The translations under genes were made by a program, and so were the position numbers. Positions 1 through 9,932 of a DNA stretch of 64,000 bases are shown here, one piece after another. Every line of letters starts with the position of its first letter. Positions within the stretch are counted from its first letter, which is position 1. This DNA comes from Clostridia bacterium (GTDB lineage: Bacteria; Bacillota; Clostridia; Christensenellales; Aristaeellaceae). The notes under the pieces were generated by a model. That model worked only from the letters and a program-made list of their open reading frames with translations, made no database searches and was not told the origin of the DNA. The stretch is from NCBI GenBank assembly GCA_017547285.1, contig JAFYQB010000148.1:35270-99269 (forward strand), read 5' to 3'.

Positions 1-605
1 TGTTCCACGTAAAGCTCCACGCCATCACCCGCGAAGAGCTGCCCGAGCTGGATGACGATTTTGCCAGCGAAGTCAGCGATTTCGACACCATGGCTGATTA
101 CCGTGCCGACGTTGAAAAGAAGCTGCAGGAAGCTGCCGCCGCCCAGGCTGACGAAGCTACCCGCAACGCTCTGATCGACAAGGTCATCGAGAACGCCGAG
201 GTTGAGATCCCCGAACCCATGGTCGAAGACAAGCTGAACGACATGATGCAGGAAATGGGCTGGCGCATGCAGCAGCAGGGCTTCAGCATGGATATGTACC
301 TGAAGATGCTGGGTCAGACCGAAGCTCAGATGCGCGATATGTACCGCGTAGAAGCCAAGAACAACGTCAAGTCCGAGCTGGTGCTGGACGAGATCATCAA
401 GGTTGAAGGCATCGAAGCCGACGACGCCGATGTGGACAAGCTGCTGGAGAGCTATGCCAGCGCCATGAACCAGACCCTTGATCAGCTCAAGGAGCAGTTC
501 AACGCCGAGCAGATGGATTACTTCAAGCATCGCGCTCAGGTGACCAAGGCTCTGGACATGATCTGGGAAAACGCCAAGGTGACCGAGGCCGAAGCTGAGG
601 CCTGA
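1..605 (+). CDS. tig: Trigger factor, C-terminal part (5' end outside window)
   Basis: This is the C-terminal part of trigger factor, the ribosome-bound chaperone and peptidyl-prolyl isomerase that meets nascent chains at the exit tunnel. The frame is open from base 3, so the gene begins upstream. The first visible residues include the ELPELDDDFA and SDFDTM segment that joins the isomerase domain to the helical chaperone domain in this family. The rest is the Met-, Gln- and Glu-rich helical C-terminal domain. The gene ends in TGA and is followed by a 12-bp hairpin and then clpP and clpX. That order (tig, clpP, clpX) is widespread in bacteria and supports the call. Confidence 0.93.
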   Translation, partial: FHVKLHAITREELPELDDDFASEVSDFDTMADYRADVEKKLQEAAAAQADEATRNALIDKVIENAEVEIPEPMVEDKLNDMMQEMGWRMQQQGFSMDMYLKMLGQTEAQMRDMYRVEAKNNVKSELVLDEIIKVEGIEADDADVDKLLESYASAMNQTLDQLKEQFNAEQMDYFKHRAQVTKALDMIWENAKVTEAEAEA

Positions 606-620
606 TAAGCCACGTATAAA

Positions 621-672
621 GCGCGCATCGCATGCATATGCTTAAAAGTATAGCTTGCGGTGCGCGCATTTT
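621..672 (+). terminator. Hairpin between tig and clpP (terminator or attenuator)
   Basis: GCGCGCATCGCA at 621-632 pairs with TGCGGTGCGCGC at 656-667 (12 bp, one U-G pair), followed by a short ATTTTC. The U-run is weak, so termination may be partial and let some transcription reach clpP. Confidence 0.6.
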
Positions 673-731
673 CAAAACCGCAGAGGACGGCGCATTGCGC
701 GCCCTTTCCTATTGCCGAAGGAGTGAACGAT

Positions 732-1322
732 ATGCCTTTGATCCCTATGGTTATCGAACAGACGAACCGCGGCGAACGTTCGTTTGATATTTACTCCCGC
801 CTGCTGAAAGACCGTATCGTCTTCCTGGGCGGCGAGATCAATGATGATGTTGCCAATCTGGTGGTGGCTCAGCTGCTGTTTCTGGAAATGGAGAATCCGG
901 ATTCCGATATCTCCCTGTACATCAACAGCCCCGGCGGCAGCGTAACCGCAGGCATGGCCATTTATGACACCATGAACTACATCAAGTGTGATGTACGCAC
1001 TGTGTGCATCGGCATGGCTGCCAGCATGGGCGCTTTCCTGCTGATGGCCGGTCAGAAGGGCAAGCGTCTGGCGCTGCCCAACAGCGAGATCATGATCCAC
1101 CAGCCCCTCGGCGGCGCCAGCGGCCAGGCGACTGATGTGGCCATCCGCGCCGAATGGCTGCTGAAAACCAAGGAAAAAATGACCCGACTGACCTCCGAGA
1201 TGACCGGTCAGGATATTGAAAAGGTCAAGCAGGACGTGGAGCGCGACTACTTTATGAGCGCAAAGGAAGCTCTCGACTACGGCATCATCGACGAGATCTA
1301 TCAGCCCCGCAGCGTAAAGTAA
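732..1322 (+). CDS. clpP: ATP-dependent Clp protease proteolytic subunit ClpP
   Basis: ClpP is the serine peptidase that forms a double heptameric barrel and degrades unfolded proteins fed by ClpX or ClpC in the cytoplasm. The ATG at 732 follows an AAGGAG site and gives 196 residues, the usual family length; an in-frame start at 660 would add 24 atypical residues. The catalytic triad is visible: Ser98 in the GMAASMGA motif, His123 in MIHQPLGG and Asp172 in ERDYFMSA, matching the standard ClpP numbering almost exactly. The SPGGSV motif near residues 66-71 is also present. The gene sits 38 bp before clpX, so protease and unfoldase are probably co-transcribed. Confidence 0.97.
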   Translation: MPLIPMVIEQTNRGERSFDIYSRLLKDRIVFLGGEINDDVANLVVAQLLFLEMENPDSDISLYINSPGGSVTAGMAIYDTMNYIKCDVRTVCIGMAASMGAFLLMAGQKGKRLALPNSEIMIHQPLGGASGQATDVAIRAEWLLKTKEKMTRLTSEMTGQDIEKVKQDVERDYFMSAKEALDYGIIDEIYQPRSVK

Positions 1323-1360
1323 TCTCTCCTACTCCCCTATTTCTATAATGAGGTGACAAC

Positions 1361-2680
<1,320 letters not shown>

Positions 2681-2690
2681 GAACGCCAAT

Positions 2691-2722
2691 GCCCCTGTTT
2701 CTTTTTGAAACAGGGGCGTTTT
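2691..2722 (+). terminator. Rho-independent terminator after clpX
   Basis: GCCCCTGTTTC pairs perfectly with GAAACAGGGGC around a TTTTT loop, followed by GTTTTC. The element lies between two convergent genes, so it may also stop transcription from the minus-strand PHP gene. Confidence 0.85.
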
Positions 2723-2739
2723 CATATCCAAAAAGCCTT

Positions 2740-3780
2740 TCATCGCTTGCTATTCCAGATGGGACTGCCGATCGCGATTCGAAGATTTCTGGTTTCATCA
2801 AATACTTCCGCACGATAAAAGCGAACGTTTTGGGTTTGCACTGAGAAGCACATCATCGTATTGCAATCAATGGGCTTGCTGCAAACCACGCCCTGATCAT
2901 CCAGAAGATCCACTCTGTAGTGATGTTCAGCATCGGCAGCGCTCGGGTGGAAATCACCCACAGCAACGATCAGCTTCTGGTGCTCAAACGGGCAGGAACC
3001 TCCCGAAACGGTATCGCCAATACACATGCGGATGCCGACAGGACCGCAGGTAAAATCACCGCGCCGCAGGTGAGCCAGGTAGGCCGCATTGGTTTTTTCT
3101 TCCGCGTAGATGGTTGTAAGAGCCCCCGTGCTTGCATCGGCATGTTCATCGCAGCCTGCGCAGGCCCACACGCGCTTGCCAGCAGCCAGCAAAGCCATCC
3201 ACAACTGATAGTTTTTGACCGTATGCTCCGATGCCATATCCTCATAAAAGACTTCGATGCCCGTTTCATCACGGAACCAGTAATCGCACGGGTCATCCGA
3301 CTGCATGATCAGCGTGGGATGCGGATGCACAAACAGTCCGCCGTGCGCCTTGATGGCATCAATCAGTTCGCCAAAGCGTTCCGTGGTGAACGTGGGATAA
3401 ACAAAATGCCCCTCAATCCCGCCGGTAAACTGATATTCCGGGAATTCAGCCAACAGTTTGGCCAGTTCATCACGGTGCGGCAGCAGAATGTTATAATGCA
3501 TGTCTTTGACTGACGCTTTGCTGTCCGTAATCCGCGTACCCGGCTCTGTTCCGGAAAGAAACAGGCCGTCTTTCCATTCCGGCTGATACATATGCCGAAC
3601 CTGACGATGATCCAGGATGGCTGCAAAATCCATTTGGAGCCCCTTCATCTGCTCCACCCATTCTGCCAGCGTACGTTTTCCATCGCTGGTTCCGCCGGAA
3701 TTGGAATGATCGTGCAGTTCACCGTGATAAGCACTGCATCCCTGATAACATTTCTGCAGCTGCTGATATTCCTGACACAT
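2740..3780 (-). CDS. PHP-domain metal-dependent hydrolase
   Basis: This is a 346-residue protein of the PHP (polymerase and histidinol phosphatase) superfamily, which holds two or three metal ions and usually hydrolyses phosphoesters. The first metal motif is HGELHDHSN near residues 19-27, followed by ILDHRQ near 55-60, a His in FVHPHPT near 150, and the C-terminal CAGCDEHAD near 207-215. The C-terminal third looks like a beta-rich add-on. The start has a GGAGGAG site, and a strong promoter lies just upstream. The gene is monocistronic between clpX and the rpsR operon, so context does not suggest a substrate. It is not a DNA polymerase or histidinol phosphatase by length and context. Confidence 0.75.
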   Translation of the reverse strand: MCQEYQQLQKCYQGCSAYHGELHDHSNSGGTSDGKRTLAEWVEQMKGLQMDFAAILDHRQVRHMYQPEWKDGLFLSGTEPGTRITDSKASVKDMHYNILLPHRDELAKLLAEFPEYQFTGGIEGHFVYPTFTTERFGELIDAIKAHGGLFVHPHPTLIMQSDDPCDYWFRDETGIEVFYEDMASEHTVKNYQLWMALLAAGKRVWACAGCDEHADASTGALTTIYAEEKTNAAYLAHLRRGDFTCGPVGIRMCIGDTVSGGSCPFEHQKLIVAVGDFHPSAADAEHHYRVDLLDDQGVVCSKPIDCNTMMCFSVQTQNVRFYRAEVFDETRNLRIAIGSPIWNSKR

Positions 3781-3811
3781 TTACACTTCACTCCTCCACT
3801 GACTTTTCAGC

Positions 3812-3840
3812 ATTATAGCATGCTGCAATTCCTCCGTCAA
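3812..3840 (-). promoter_or_regulatory. Sigma-A type promoter of the PHP gene
   Basis: On the minus strand TTGACG (3835-3840) is separated by 17 bp from TATAAT (3812-3817). The -10 box lies 32 bp upstream of the start codon. Confidence 0.8.
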
Positions 3841-3853
3841 CGAATCCTGCACA

Positions 3854-3888
3854 TACAAAAAGAGCATCCGAGAAAATTCGGATGCTCT
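3854..3888 (-). terminator. Terminator of the rpsF-ssb-rpsR operon
   Basis: AGAGCATCCGA pairs with TCGGATGCTCT around a six-base loop; on the minus strand the stem is followed by a T-run. It lies 10 bp after the rpsR stop codon. Confidence 0.88.
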
Positions 3889-3898
3889 GGAATGGCTC

Positions 3899-4153
3899 TT
3901 ACTCTACGGAGTAGGGCATCAAGGCGATGGCACGAGCGCGCTTGATGGCTTCGGAGAGCTGACGCTGATGCTTAGCGCAGTTGCCGCTCATACGACGGGG
4001 CATGATCTTGCCGCGTTCGTTCACAAAGCGACGCAGACGGTTCACATCTTTGTAATCGATGTATTCGATCTTATCCACGCAGAAGCTGCACACCTTGCGG
4101 CGGGGCTTGCGTCCGCGGGGACGAGGGCGACGTTCACCACGATCCTCAGACAT
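3899..4153 (-). CDS. rpsR: 30S ribosomal protein S18
   Basis: S18 binds with S6 to the platform of the 30S subunit. The 84-residue protein has the typical Arg-rich N-terminus, KVCSFC followed by the [15 protein letters not shown] segment, the [17 protein letters not shown] motif, and the C-terminal [10 protein letters not shown]. The CSFC and later GNC cysteines suggest a zinc-binding (C+) form. It is the third gene of the rpsF-ssb-rpsR operon and has an AAAGGAGG site; a terminator follows. Confidence 0.97.
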   Translation of the reverse strand: MSEDRGERRPRPRGRKPRRKVCSFCVDKIEYIDYKDVNRLRRFVNERGKIMPRRMSGNCAKHQRQLSEAIKRARAIALMPYSVE

Positions 4154-4205
4154 GGGCTTAACCTCCTTTGGGTTATCATCAAGACACAGTCTCTCGACTG
4201 CTTAT

Positions 4206-4625
4206 TTAGAAGGGAAGATCCTCATCGTCTACTTCCTCAAAACCGTTCATAGCAGGAGCTACAGGAGCAGGCTGAGAGGGGGCTGCGGGAGCATAACCCG
4301 CATCTTCATTACGAGAGGACAGGAATTCAACGTCATCAGCCGTTACTTCCAGAGAAGCACGGGTAGTGCCATCGTTGCCGGTATAAGTCTGTACAGACAC
4401 CGGACCAACAACTGCGACCTTGCGGCCTTTGGCCAGATAACGCTGACAGTTTTCGCCCAGCTGACGCCAGGCAGAAACGCGGAAGAAATCCGCTTCAGGC
4501 TGATTGCTGTTCGCAGAACGGCGACGATTCACCGCCACGGTAAACGTACAAACGTTAATACCGGAGGAAGTAGTGCGCAGTTCAGGATCACGCGTGAGAT
4601 TACCGATGATCGTCAACTTATTCAT
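4206..4625 (-). CDS. ssb: Single-stranded DNA-binding protein
   Basis: SSB coats single-stranded DNA during replication, repair and recombination as an OB-fold tetramer. The 139-residue protein begins with the family signature NKLTIIGNLTRDPELR, continues with FTVAVNRR and the WRQLGENC helix segment, and ends with the acidic tip DEDLPF, which binds partner proteins. The Pro/Ala-rich linker between residues 105 and 130 is typical. It lies between rpsF and rpsR, the classical order, with 14 bp to rpsF. Confidence 0.97.
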   Translation of the reverse strand: MNKLTIIGNLTRDPELRTTSSGINVCTFTVAVNRRRSANSNQPEADFFRVSAWRQLGENCQRYLAKGRKVAVVGPVSVQTYTGNDGTTRASLEVTADDVEFLSSRNEDAGYAPAAPSQPAPVAPAMNGFEEVDDEDLPF

Positions 4626-4639
4626 TGATCAACCCATCC

Positions 4640-5020
4640 TTACTCAGCGATCTCAGCAGCAGGAGCTTCGGCTTCAGCAGCGGCCACGGGGGCAGCAGCA
4701 CGCACGGGGCGGGGCTTCACGCTGTGCTTCTTCTCTTCCAGCTTGATGATCAGGCAACGCAGGATATTTTCGTTGATACCCATGTTACGCTCGATCTCGC
4801 GGGGCAGCTCGGCGGGGGCCTTCATGGTCACCAGCACGTAGTAGCCCTCGACCTTGTCATTGATGGCATACGCCAGACGACGCTTGCCCCAAGTCTCATC
4901 CACCTTCTCAACTTCGCCGCCGTTAGCGGTGATGAGGCTGGAGAACTTTTCGATCAGCTCCTTGCGAGCGGTCTCCTCCAGCGCGGTGTCGATGATGTAG
5001 GTCAGTTCGTACCTATTCAT
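4640..5020 (-). CDS. rpsF: 30S ribosomal protein S6
   Basis: S6 binds the 30S platform as a heterodimer with S18. The ATG at 5020 (protein starting MNRYELTYI) lies 8 bp from a GGAGG site; a GTG three codons upstream is in frame but too close to that site. The 126-residue protein shows the ferredoxin-like S6 fold segments, including WGKRRLAYAINDKVEGYYV and the ERNMGINENILRCL helix. After residue 97 comes an unusual Ala/Pro/Glu-rich tail, longer than the classical S6 C-terminus. It is the first gene of the operon and is preceded by a promoter and a leader hairpin. Confidence 0.95.
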   Translation of the reverse strand: MNRYELTYIIDTALEETARKELIEKFSSLITANGGEVEKVDETWGKRRLAYAINDKVEGYYVLVTMKAPAELPREIERNMGINENILRCLIIKLEEKKHSVKPRPVRAAAPVAAAEAEAPAAEIAE

Positions 5021-5046
5021 TCCATTCACCTCCTCTTGGACTTATG

Positions 5047-5068
5047 GCGTTGCGTCCCTGCGCAACGC
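5047..5068 (-). promoter_or_regulatory. Leader hairpin upstream of rpsF
   Basis: GCGTTGCG pairs with CGCAACGC (8 bp perfect) around a six-base loop in the rpsF 5' leader, between promoter and ribosome binding site. S6:S18 operons are often autoregulated through such leaders, but the loop lacks the conserved CCG that I would expect for the described S6:S18 motif, so the role is inferred. Confidence 0.45.
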
Positions 5069-5086
5069 AAGGATGTGCCAGCAATG

Positions 5087-5115
5087 ATAATACCAAAAAT
5101 ACAATCAAAATGCAA
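5087..5115 (-). promoter_or_regulatory. Promoter of the rpsF-ssb-rpsR operon
   Basis: On the minus strand TTGCAT (5110-5115) is followed after 17 bp by TATTAT (5087-5092). Confidence 0.7.
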
Positions 5116-5267
5116 GCCCTTTTTCACGTTTTTTTCAACATTTTTGTATTTTTCTTTACTATTTTCAAACCGCTTATTCCATCTGTAACATTCGGCGGTT
5201 TTGCTCCCAGAAAAGTAAAATACCGTTCATAAAAAAATATTTTGTAAGCGATAAATGATTATGCATA

Positions 5268-5296
5268 TTGACATGCACATTGCTTTGTGGTTTAAT
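5268..5296 (+). promoter_or_regulatory. Promoter of the XRE-cupin/potABCD operon
   Basis: TTGACA at 5268-5273 and TTTAAT at 5291-5296 with a 17-bp spacer, about 80 bp before the regulator start. The rest of the 5116-5267 stretch is AT-rich and I see nothing else in it apart from short T-runs. Confidence 0.75.
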
Positions 5297-5374
5297 TTTA
5301 TCGACCTCGAAGTTTACTATTTCTAAACTTTCGAATTCTTACATAACTTTTCTACATTAAAGGAGGGCTGCGTG

Positions 5375-5914
5375 ATGGAAATCGGTGAAAAGCTGCGCGA
5401 GCTGCGAATTCAGCGCGGTCTTACACAAGAGGAAATGGCCGACCGCTGCGAACTAAGCAAAGGATTCATCTCTCAGGTGGAGCGCGATCTGGCTTCTCCC
5501 TCCATTGCTACACTTAAAGACATGCTGGAATGTCTGGGTGTTACACTGCAAAACTTTTTCAGCGAAACCAGCAACGAGAAAATTGTTTTTTCACCTCAGG
5601 ATATGTTTGAAAAAGAAGTTCCTGAACAGGGGCTTAAAATTACATGGCTGGTGCCGGATGCGCAAAAGAACAGCATGGAACCAATTCTTCTGGAGCTTGA
5701 ACCCGGCGCGCAAAGTCAGGTGCTTCCTCCGCTGGAAGGCGAAGAATTCGGCTATGTACTTCGCGGACAGATCACGCTCGTTCATGGTAAAAAACGCATG
5801 ATCGTACGAAAAGGCGGCAGTTTCTGTCTGCATCCCTCGGCCACACACCAGATTGAAAATTCCGGCAGCAAACCCGCTGCTGTTCTGTGGGTATCCACCC
5901 CTCCCAGTTTTTAA
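5375..5914 (+). CDS. XRE-family regulator with C-terminal cupin domain
   Basis: This 179-residue protein has an N-terminal helix-turn-helix of the XRE/lambda-repressor type (residues 1-65, with LTQEEMADRCELSKGFISQVERD) and a C-terminal cupin sensor domain (about 95-179, with GEEFGYVLRGQITL and LHPSATHQIEN). This build is typical of PuuR/PotR-like regulators that sense small metabolites. It lies 24 bp upstream of potA and shares its promoter, so it probably controls polyamine uptake from inside the operon, perhaps by binding polyamines; that is inference. The ATG at 5375 is 8 bp from AGGAGG and is preferred over the GTG one codon earlier. Confidence 0.87.
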   Translation: MEIGEKLRELRIQRGLTQEEMADRCELSKGFISQVERDLASPSIATLKDMLECLGVTLQNFFSETSNEKIVFSPQDMFEKEVPEQGLKITWLVPDAQKNSMEPILLELEPGAQSQVLPPLEGEEFGYVLRGQITLVHGKKRMIVRKGGSFCLHPSATHQIENSGSKPAAVLWVSTPPSF

Positions 5915-5938
5915 TGACCAACAAAGGAGTGCTTTGCC

Positions 5939-7006
5939 ATGATGGAGCAGGAGCATCTGATTGACCTGAAGGATATTTCTAAGGATTTTGACGGCACCAC
6001 AGTGCTGAATCATATTAACCTCTATGTTCGCAAAAAAGAATTTATCACTTTGCTCGGGCCCAGCGGCTGCGGCAAGACCACTACCCTTCGCATTATTGGC
6101 GGCTTTGAATATCCTACCACAGGTACCGTTTATTTTGAAGGCAAGGATATAACCAGTCTGCCGCCTTATAAGCGCCGTGTAAATACCGTTTTCCAGAAAT
6201 ATGCACTGTTTCCTCATCTTAATGTGCAGGATAACATTGCCTTTGGTCTTAAAATTGCCAAAACTCCGCGTGATGAGATCAAAAAACGCGTAGATCGTAT
6301 GCTGGACCTGGTTAACTTGAACGGTTACGGCAAACGTAAGGTGGATCAGCTTTCCGGCGGCCAGCAGCAGCGTATTGCCATCGCCCGCGCATTGGTCAAC
6401 GAGCCTGAAGTTCTTTTGCTGGACGAACCTCTGGGCGCTCTCGACCTCAAACTTCGTAAGGAAATGCAGCTTGAACTGAAGAGCATGCAGCAGCGTCTTG
6501 GGATTACTTTCATCTACGTGACCCATGATCAGGAAGAAGCTTTGACCATGAGCGATACCGTCGTTGTCATGAACGATGGCAAGATTCTGCAGATCGGTGA
6601 TCCGAAACGAATCTATGATGAGCCCGCCAATGCCTTTGTTGCTGACTTCATCGGCGAGAGCAACATTCTGCGCGGCACCATGGTGCATGACGAGCTGGTA
6701 CATTTCAGCGGTTTTGATTTCCCCTGCGTAGACTCCGGTTTCGGCGACAACGCGCCAGTAGACGTGGTCATCCGCCCCGAGGATATTATGATCGTAGGCG
6801 AGGACATCGGCCAGATTCGCGGTGTCATCAAGAGCGTTCTGTTCAAAGGCGTTCATTACGAAATGATGGTCGACTGCGGCGAAACCACTTTCAAGGTTCA
6901 TTCCACCATTATGCAGCCTCAGGGGTCACACGTTGGTCTGACCATTGTTCCTTACAACATCCATATTATGAAGCCCATGGCTGAGGAGGCGCACGCCGAT
7001 GCTTGA
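5939..7006 (+). CDS. potA: Spermidine/putrescine ABC transporter ATP-binding protein PotA
   Basis: PotA powers import of polyamines across the cytoplasmic membrane. The 355-residue protein has Walker [10 protein letters not shown] near residue 40, the Q-loop in [16 protein letters not shown], the signature [15 protein letters not shown], Walker [13 protein letters not shown] and the H-loop THDQEEA. A C-terminal TOBE-type regulatory domain follows from about residue 240 (VIRPEDIMI). The CysPotA-type sequence, together with potB, potC and potD downstream, makes polyamine uptake the best assignment. The end overlaps potB by 8 bases, which suggests translational coupling. Confidence 0.95.
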   Translation: MMEQEHLIDLKDISKDFDGTTVLNHINLYVRKKEFITLLGPSGCGKTTTLRIIGGFEYPTTGTVYFEGKDITSLPPYKRRVNTVFQKYALFPHLNVQDNIAFGLKIAKTPRDEIKKRVDRMLDLVNLNGYGKRKVDQLSGGQQQRIAIARALVNEPEVLLLDEPLGALDLKLRKEMQLELKSMQQRLGITFIYVTHDQEEALTMSDTVVVMNDGKILQIGDPKRIYDEPANAFVADFIGESNILRGTMVHDELVHFSGFDFPCVDSGFGDNAPVDVVIRPEDIMIVGEDIGQIRGVIKSVLFKGVHYEMMVDCGETTFKVHSTIMQPQGSHVGLTIVPYNIHIMKPMAEEAHADA

Positions 7007-7988
7007 TCTGTCTCTCCCGTGGTGGGGATGGCTGCTGATGGGTGCCGGTCTGGTTGGCTTTATTGCCATGCTGGTTGTTTCCATCCGCCGCAATCAGGGC
7101 GTGAAACGCAGCCTGTTTGCATCCCCTTATACACTTTGGATGATTATTTTTACCGTTCTTCCGGTCATTTTGATTGGCTATTACGCTTTCACGGATATGA
7201 ACGGCAACTTTACACTGGATAATTTCCGCAACTTTTGGGACAGTAACTACGAATCCAACAAGGTGATCATGCAGGCCATGGGAGAAGCCGGTGCCGCTTA
7301 TGTAAGTCGTGGCACGGTTAACGTGGACACGCTGGTCTATTCGCTGTGGATGGCATTCAAATGCACGGCTATTTGTCTGATTGCCGGCTATCCTGCTGCT
7401 CTGTTCATGGCAGACCGCAACATGAAGCTTGGCCCCACTCTGGTAGTTCTGTTTATTATTCCCATGTGGATGAACTTTCTTCTGCGCACCATCGCATGGA
7501 TGAGCCTGCTGGAAGACAGTGGTCTCATCAACAGTTTCCTTCGGAAACTTGGTTTTGATGGCGTTCAGCTGATGTATAACTCCAACGCCGTGCTGCTTGG
7601 CATGGTGTACAACTTCCTGCCGTTCATGGTATTCCCTATCTACACGGTTCTGAACAAGATGGATTTCCGTCTTTCCGAAGCTGCTGCCGACCTTGGCTGC
7701 AACAGCTGGCAGACACTGTACAAGGTTGTAATGCCACTTTCCATTCCGGGCGTGATCAGCGGCATTACAATGGTATTCATGCCTTCTGTTACCACCTTCT
7801 TTATCCCCCGCATGCTGGGTGGCGGCAACACCATGATGTTTGGCGACCTGATCGAGTCCAAGTTCCTGGTAGAAGGCAACTGGAACGTGGGTTCTGCACT
7901 TTCACTGATTATGATGGTCCTGATTCTGATCAGTCTCTCCATTCTGCGTAAAGCAGATCCTAATGGTGAAGGAGGCGGTATCGCATGA
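6999..7988 (+). CDS. potB: Spermidine/putrescine ABC transporter permease PotB
   Basis: PotB is one of two permease subunits of the polyamine importer. The 329-residue protein has a first hydrophobic segment at residues 10-28, then [20 protein letters not shown] at the start of the usual core, and later five more membrane segments. The EAA loop that docks the ATPase is seen as [22 protein letters not shown] near residues 225-247. The extra N-terminal membrane segment makes it longer than E. coli PotB (about 275 residues). It overlaps potA by 8 and potC by 4 bases (ATGA), so the operon is tightly coupled. Confidence 0.93.
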   Translation: MLDLSLPWWGWLLMGAGLVGFIAMLVVSIRRNQGVKRSLFASPYTLWMIIFTVLPVILIGYYAFTDMNGNFTLDNFRNFWDSNYESNKVIMQAMGEAGAAYVSRGTVNVDTLVYSLWMAFKCTAICLIAGYPAALFMADRNMKLGPTLVVLFIIPMWMNFLLRTIAWMSLLEDSGLINSFLRKLGFDGVQLMYNSNAVLLGMVYNFLPFMVFPIYTVLNKMDFRLSEAAADLGCNSWQTLYKVVMPLSIPGVISGITMVFMPSVTTFFIPRMLGGGNTMMFGDLIESKFLVEGNWNVGSALSLIMMVLILISLSILRKADPNGEGGGIA

Positions 7989-8752
7989 TGAAATTTCTCA
8001 AGCGGTTCTACCTCGGTATTATTCTGGTGTTTCTCTATGTCCCTATTGGCGTGCTGATCGTACAATCTTTTAACGCAGGCAAGAGCCGAGCCAAGTGGGA
8101 AGGTTTTTCTTTCCGCTGGTATGTCGAACTGTTTCAGGACACGCGCATCATGAACGCGCTGTATGTAACCGTCTCTATTGCTTTGCTTGCCATGATCTTT
8201 GCCACTATTCTTGGCACGCTCGCAGCCATCGGTATTTACAGCATGAAAAAGCGTCCTCAGGCACTAATGATGACGCTGACTAATCTGCCGAATACCATGC
8301 CGGATATCGTAACTGGCATCTCGCTGATGCTTCTGTTCCTGTTTACAAAGGTAGAACGCGGCTATATGACCATGCTTCTTGCTCATATCACGTTTGATGT
8401 ACCGTACGTTATTCTATCCGTGCTGCCAAAGCTCAAGCAGATGAACAAGCACACCTACGAAGCCGCACTGGATTTGGGAGCAACACCCACTTACGCATTG
8501 ACTCATGTCATTATCCCCGAGTGCAAACAGGGCATTATCACCGGAGCCATGCTTGCATTCACGCTTTCTCTGGATGACTTTACAATCAGCTACTTTACAA
8601 CCTCTCCCCTCGTTCAGAACCTGTCCACGCTGATCTATTCCGCTGCTCGCAAAGGCATTGAGCCCTCTCTGAATGCACTGAGTGCGCTGATGTTCATTTC
8701 CTTGCTTGTACTTCTGCTCATTGTTAACCGCCGCACCGCTGAAAACAACTAA
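7985..8752 (+). CDS. potC: Spermidine/putrescine ABC transporter permease PotC
   Basis: PotC is the second permease of the polyamine importer, 255 residues with about six transmembrane helices. The first is IILVFLYVPIGVLIVQSF near residues 12-30, as in E. coli PotC. The EAA loop is EAALDLGATPTYALTHVIIPE near residues 158-178. The start ATG overlaps the potB stop (ATGA), and potD follows after 23 bp. Confidence 0.94.
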   Translation: MMKFLKRFYLGIILVFLYVPIGVLIVQSFNAGKSRAKWEGFSFRWYVELFQDTRIMNALYVTVSIALLAMIFATILGTLAAIGIYSMKKRPQALMMTLTNLPNTMPDIVTGISLMLLFLFTKVERGYMTMLLAHITFDVPYVILSVLPKLKQMNKHTYEAALDLGATPTYALTHVIIPECKQGIITGAMLAFTLSLDDFTISYFTTSPLVQNLSTLIYSAARKGIEPSLNALSALMFISLLVLLLIVNRRTAENN

Positions 8753-8775
8753 TCCAACAAGGAGGACTTCAAACA

Positions 8776-9813
8776 ATGAAAAAAATCCTGTCTGTTCTGC
8801 TCCTGCTGGTGCTGCTTCTGCCCGCTTATGCGCTGGCAGATGAAGTAGTCAATGTATTCAACTGGGAGGACTACATTGATGAAGCTGTTCTGGAACAGTT
8901 TACTGCCGAAACCGGCATTAAGGTCAACTACATGAACTTCACTACTGTAGAAGATATGATCGTTCAGGTGGAAGCCAACCCCGGCGCATTCGATCTGTGC
9001 TTCCCCTCTGATTACATCATCGAACGCATGATCAAGAAGGACATGCTGGCTGAAATCAACTTTGACAATGTTCCCAACGCCAACCAGACCATCCCCTACC
9101 TGCAGAATCCTGCCTACGATCCTGATAACAAGTACTCTGTTCCCTACCTGTGGGGCACCGTTGGCATTTTGTATAACACCACCAAGGTGGATGACCCGGT
9201 AACCAGCTGGGACATCCTGTGGAACCCCAAGTATGCCAGCAACGTCTTCATGCTTGATTCCATCCGCGACTCGATGGGCATCACCCTTAAGCATCTGGGT
9301 TTCTCCCTGAACACCCATGATATTCCTTCCATCATGGCTGCCAAGCAGAAGCTGATTGAGCAGAAGCAGAGCGGCATCGTAAAGGCTTATCAGGTGGATG
9401 AAACCAAGGACAAGATGGTTGCTGGCGAAGCTGCTCTGGCCGTGGTATGGTCCGGTGATGCGCAGTATGCCATCGACCTGAACGCTGATCTGGCTTATGC
9501 CGTGCCCGAAGAAGGCTCCAACGTGTGGGTGGATGGCATGGTCATTCCCAAGGATGCTAAGAACAAGGAAAACGCTGAAAAGCTGATCGACTTCCTGTGC
9601 CGTCCTGAGATCGCCAAGGCCAACTGCGAATATGTTCGCTATGCCTGCCCCAACGCTGGCGCTATTGAGCTGATGGGTGAAGTTTATACCAGCAATCCCG
9701 TTCAGAATGCGCCCGAAGAGCTGCTCAATAAATGCGAATTCTTCCACGATATCGAACCCGCTTTCCTCAGCATCTACGAGGCTATGTGGATGGAAGTTAA
9801 AAACACCAAATAA
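8776..9813 (+). CDS. potD: Spermidine/putrescine-binding protein PotD
   Basis: PotD captures polyamines outside the membrane and delivers them to PotBC. The 345-residue protein begins with a signal peptide (KKILSVLLLLVLLLP, then AYALA before DEVV). The mature part opens with NVFNWEDYIDEAVLEQF and contains FDLCFPSDYIIERM, VPYLWGTVGILYN and AALAVVWSGDA, all typical of the PotD/PotF group. No lipobox cysteine is visible near the signal peptide, although Gram-positive binding proteins are normally lipoproteins; the sequence suggests signal peptidase I cleavage instead. The gene ends the operon and is followed by a strong terminator. Confidence 0.94.
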   Translation: MKKILSVLLLLVLLLPAYALADEVVNVFNWEDYIDEAVLEQFTAETGIKVNYMNFTTVEDMIVQVEANPGAFDLCFPSDYIIERMIKKDMLAEINFDNVPNANQTIPYLQNPAYDPDNKYSVPYLWGTVGILYNTTKVDDPVTSWDILWNPKYASNVFMLDSIRDSMGITLKHLGFSLNTHDIPSIMAAKQKLIEQKQSGIVKAYQVDETKDKMVAGEAALAVVWSGDAQYAIDLNADLAYAVPEEGSNVWVDGMVIPKDAKNKENAEKLIDFLCRPEIAKANCEYVRYACPNAGAIELMGEVYTSNPVQNAPEELLNKCEFFHDIEPAFLSIYEAMWMEVKNTK

Positions 9814-9828
9814 CACAAGCAAAGTCTC

Positions 9829-9870
9829 AAAAACGGTCATATGCCGCCCAACTGGCATATGACCGTTTTT
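9829..9870 (+). terminator. Terminator of the potABCD operon
   Basis: AAAAACGGTCATATGCC pairs perfectly with GGCATATGACCGTTTTT around an eight-base loop, ending in a T-run. Confidence 0.92.
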
Positions 9871-9872
9871 GA

Positions 9873-9919
9873 CAAAAAAGATCTTCCGCTGTATTTTTCA
9901 TCAGCAGAAGATCTTTTTT
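9873..9919 (-). terminator. Terminator of the DUF853 ATPase gene
   Basis: AGATCTTCCGCTG (about 9878-9890) pairs with CAGCAGAAGATCT (about 9901-9914) with one mismatch. A-runs on the plus strand give the U-run on the minus strand just after the DUF853 stop. Confidence 0.8.
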
Positions 9920-9932
9920 CTTTAGAAGCCTT

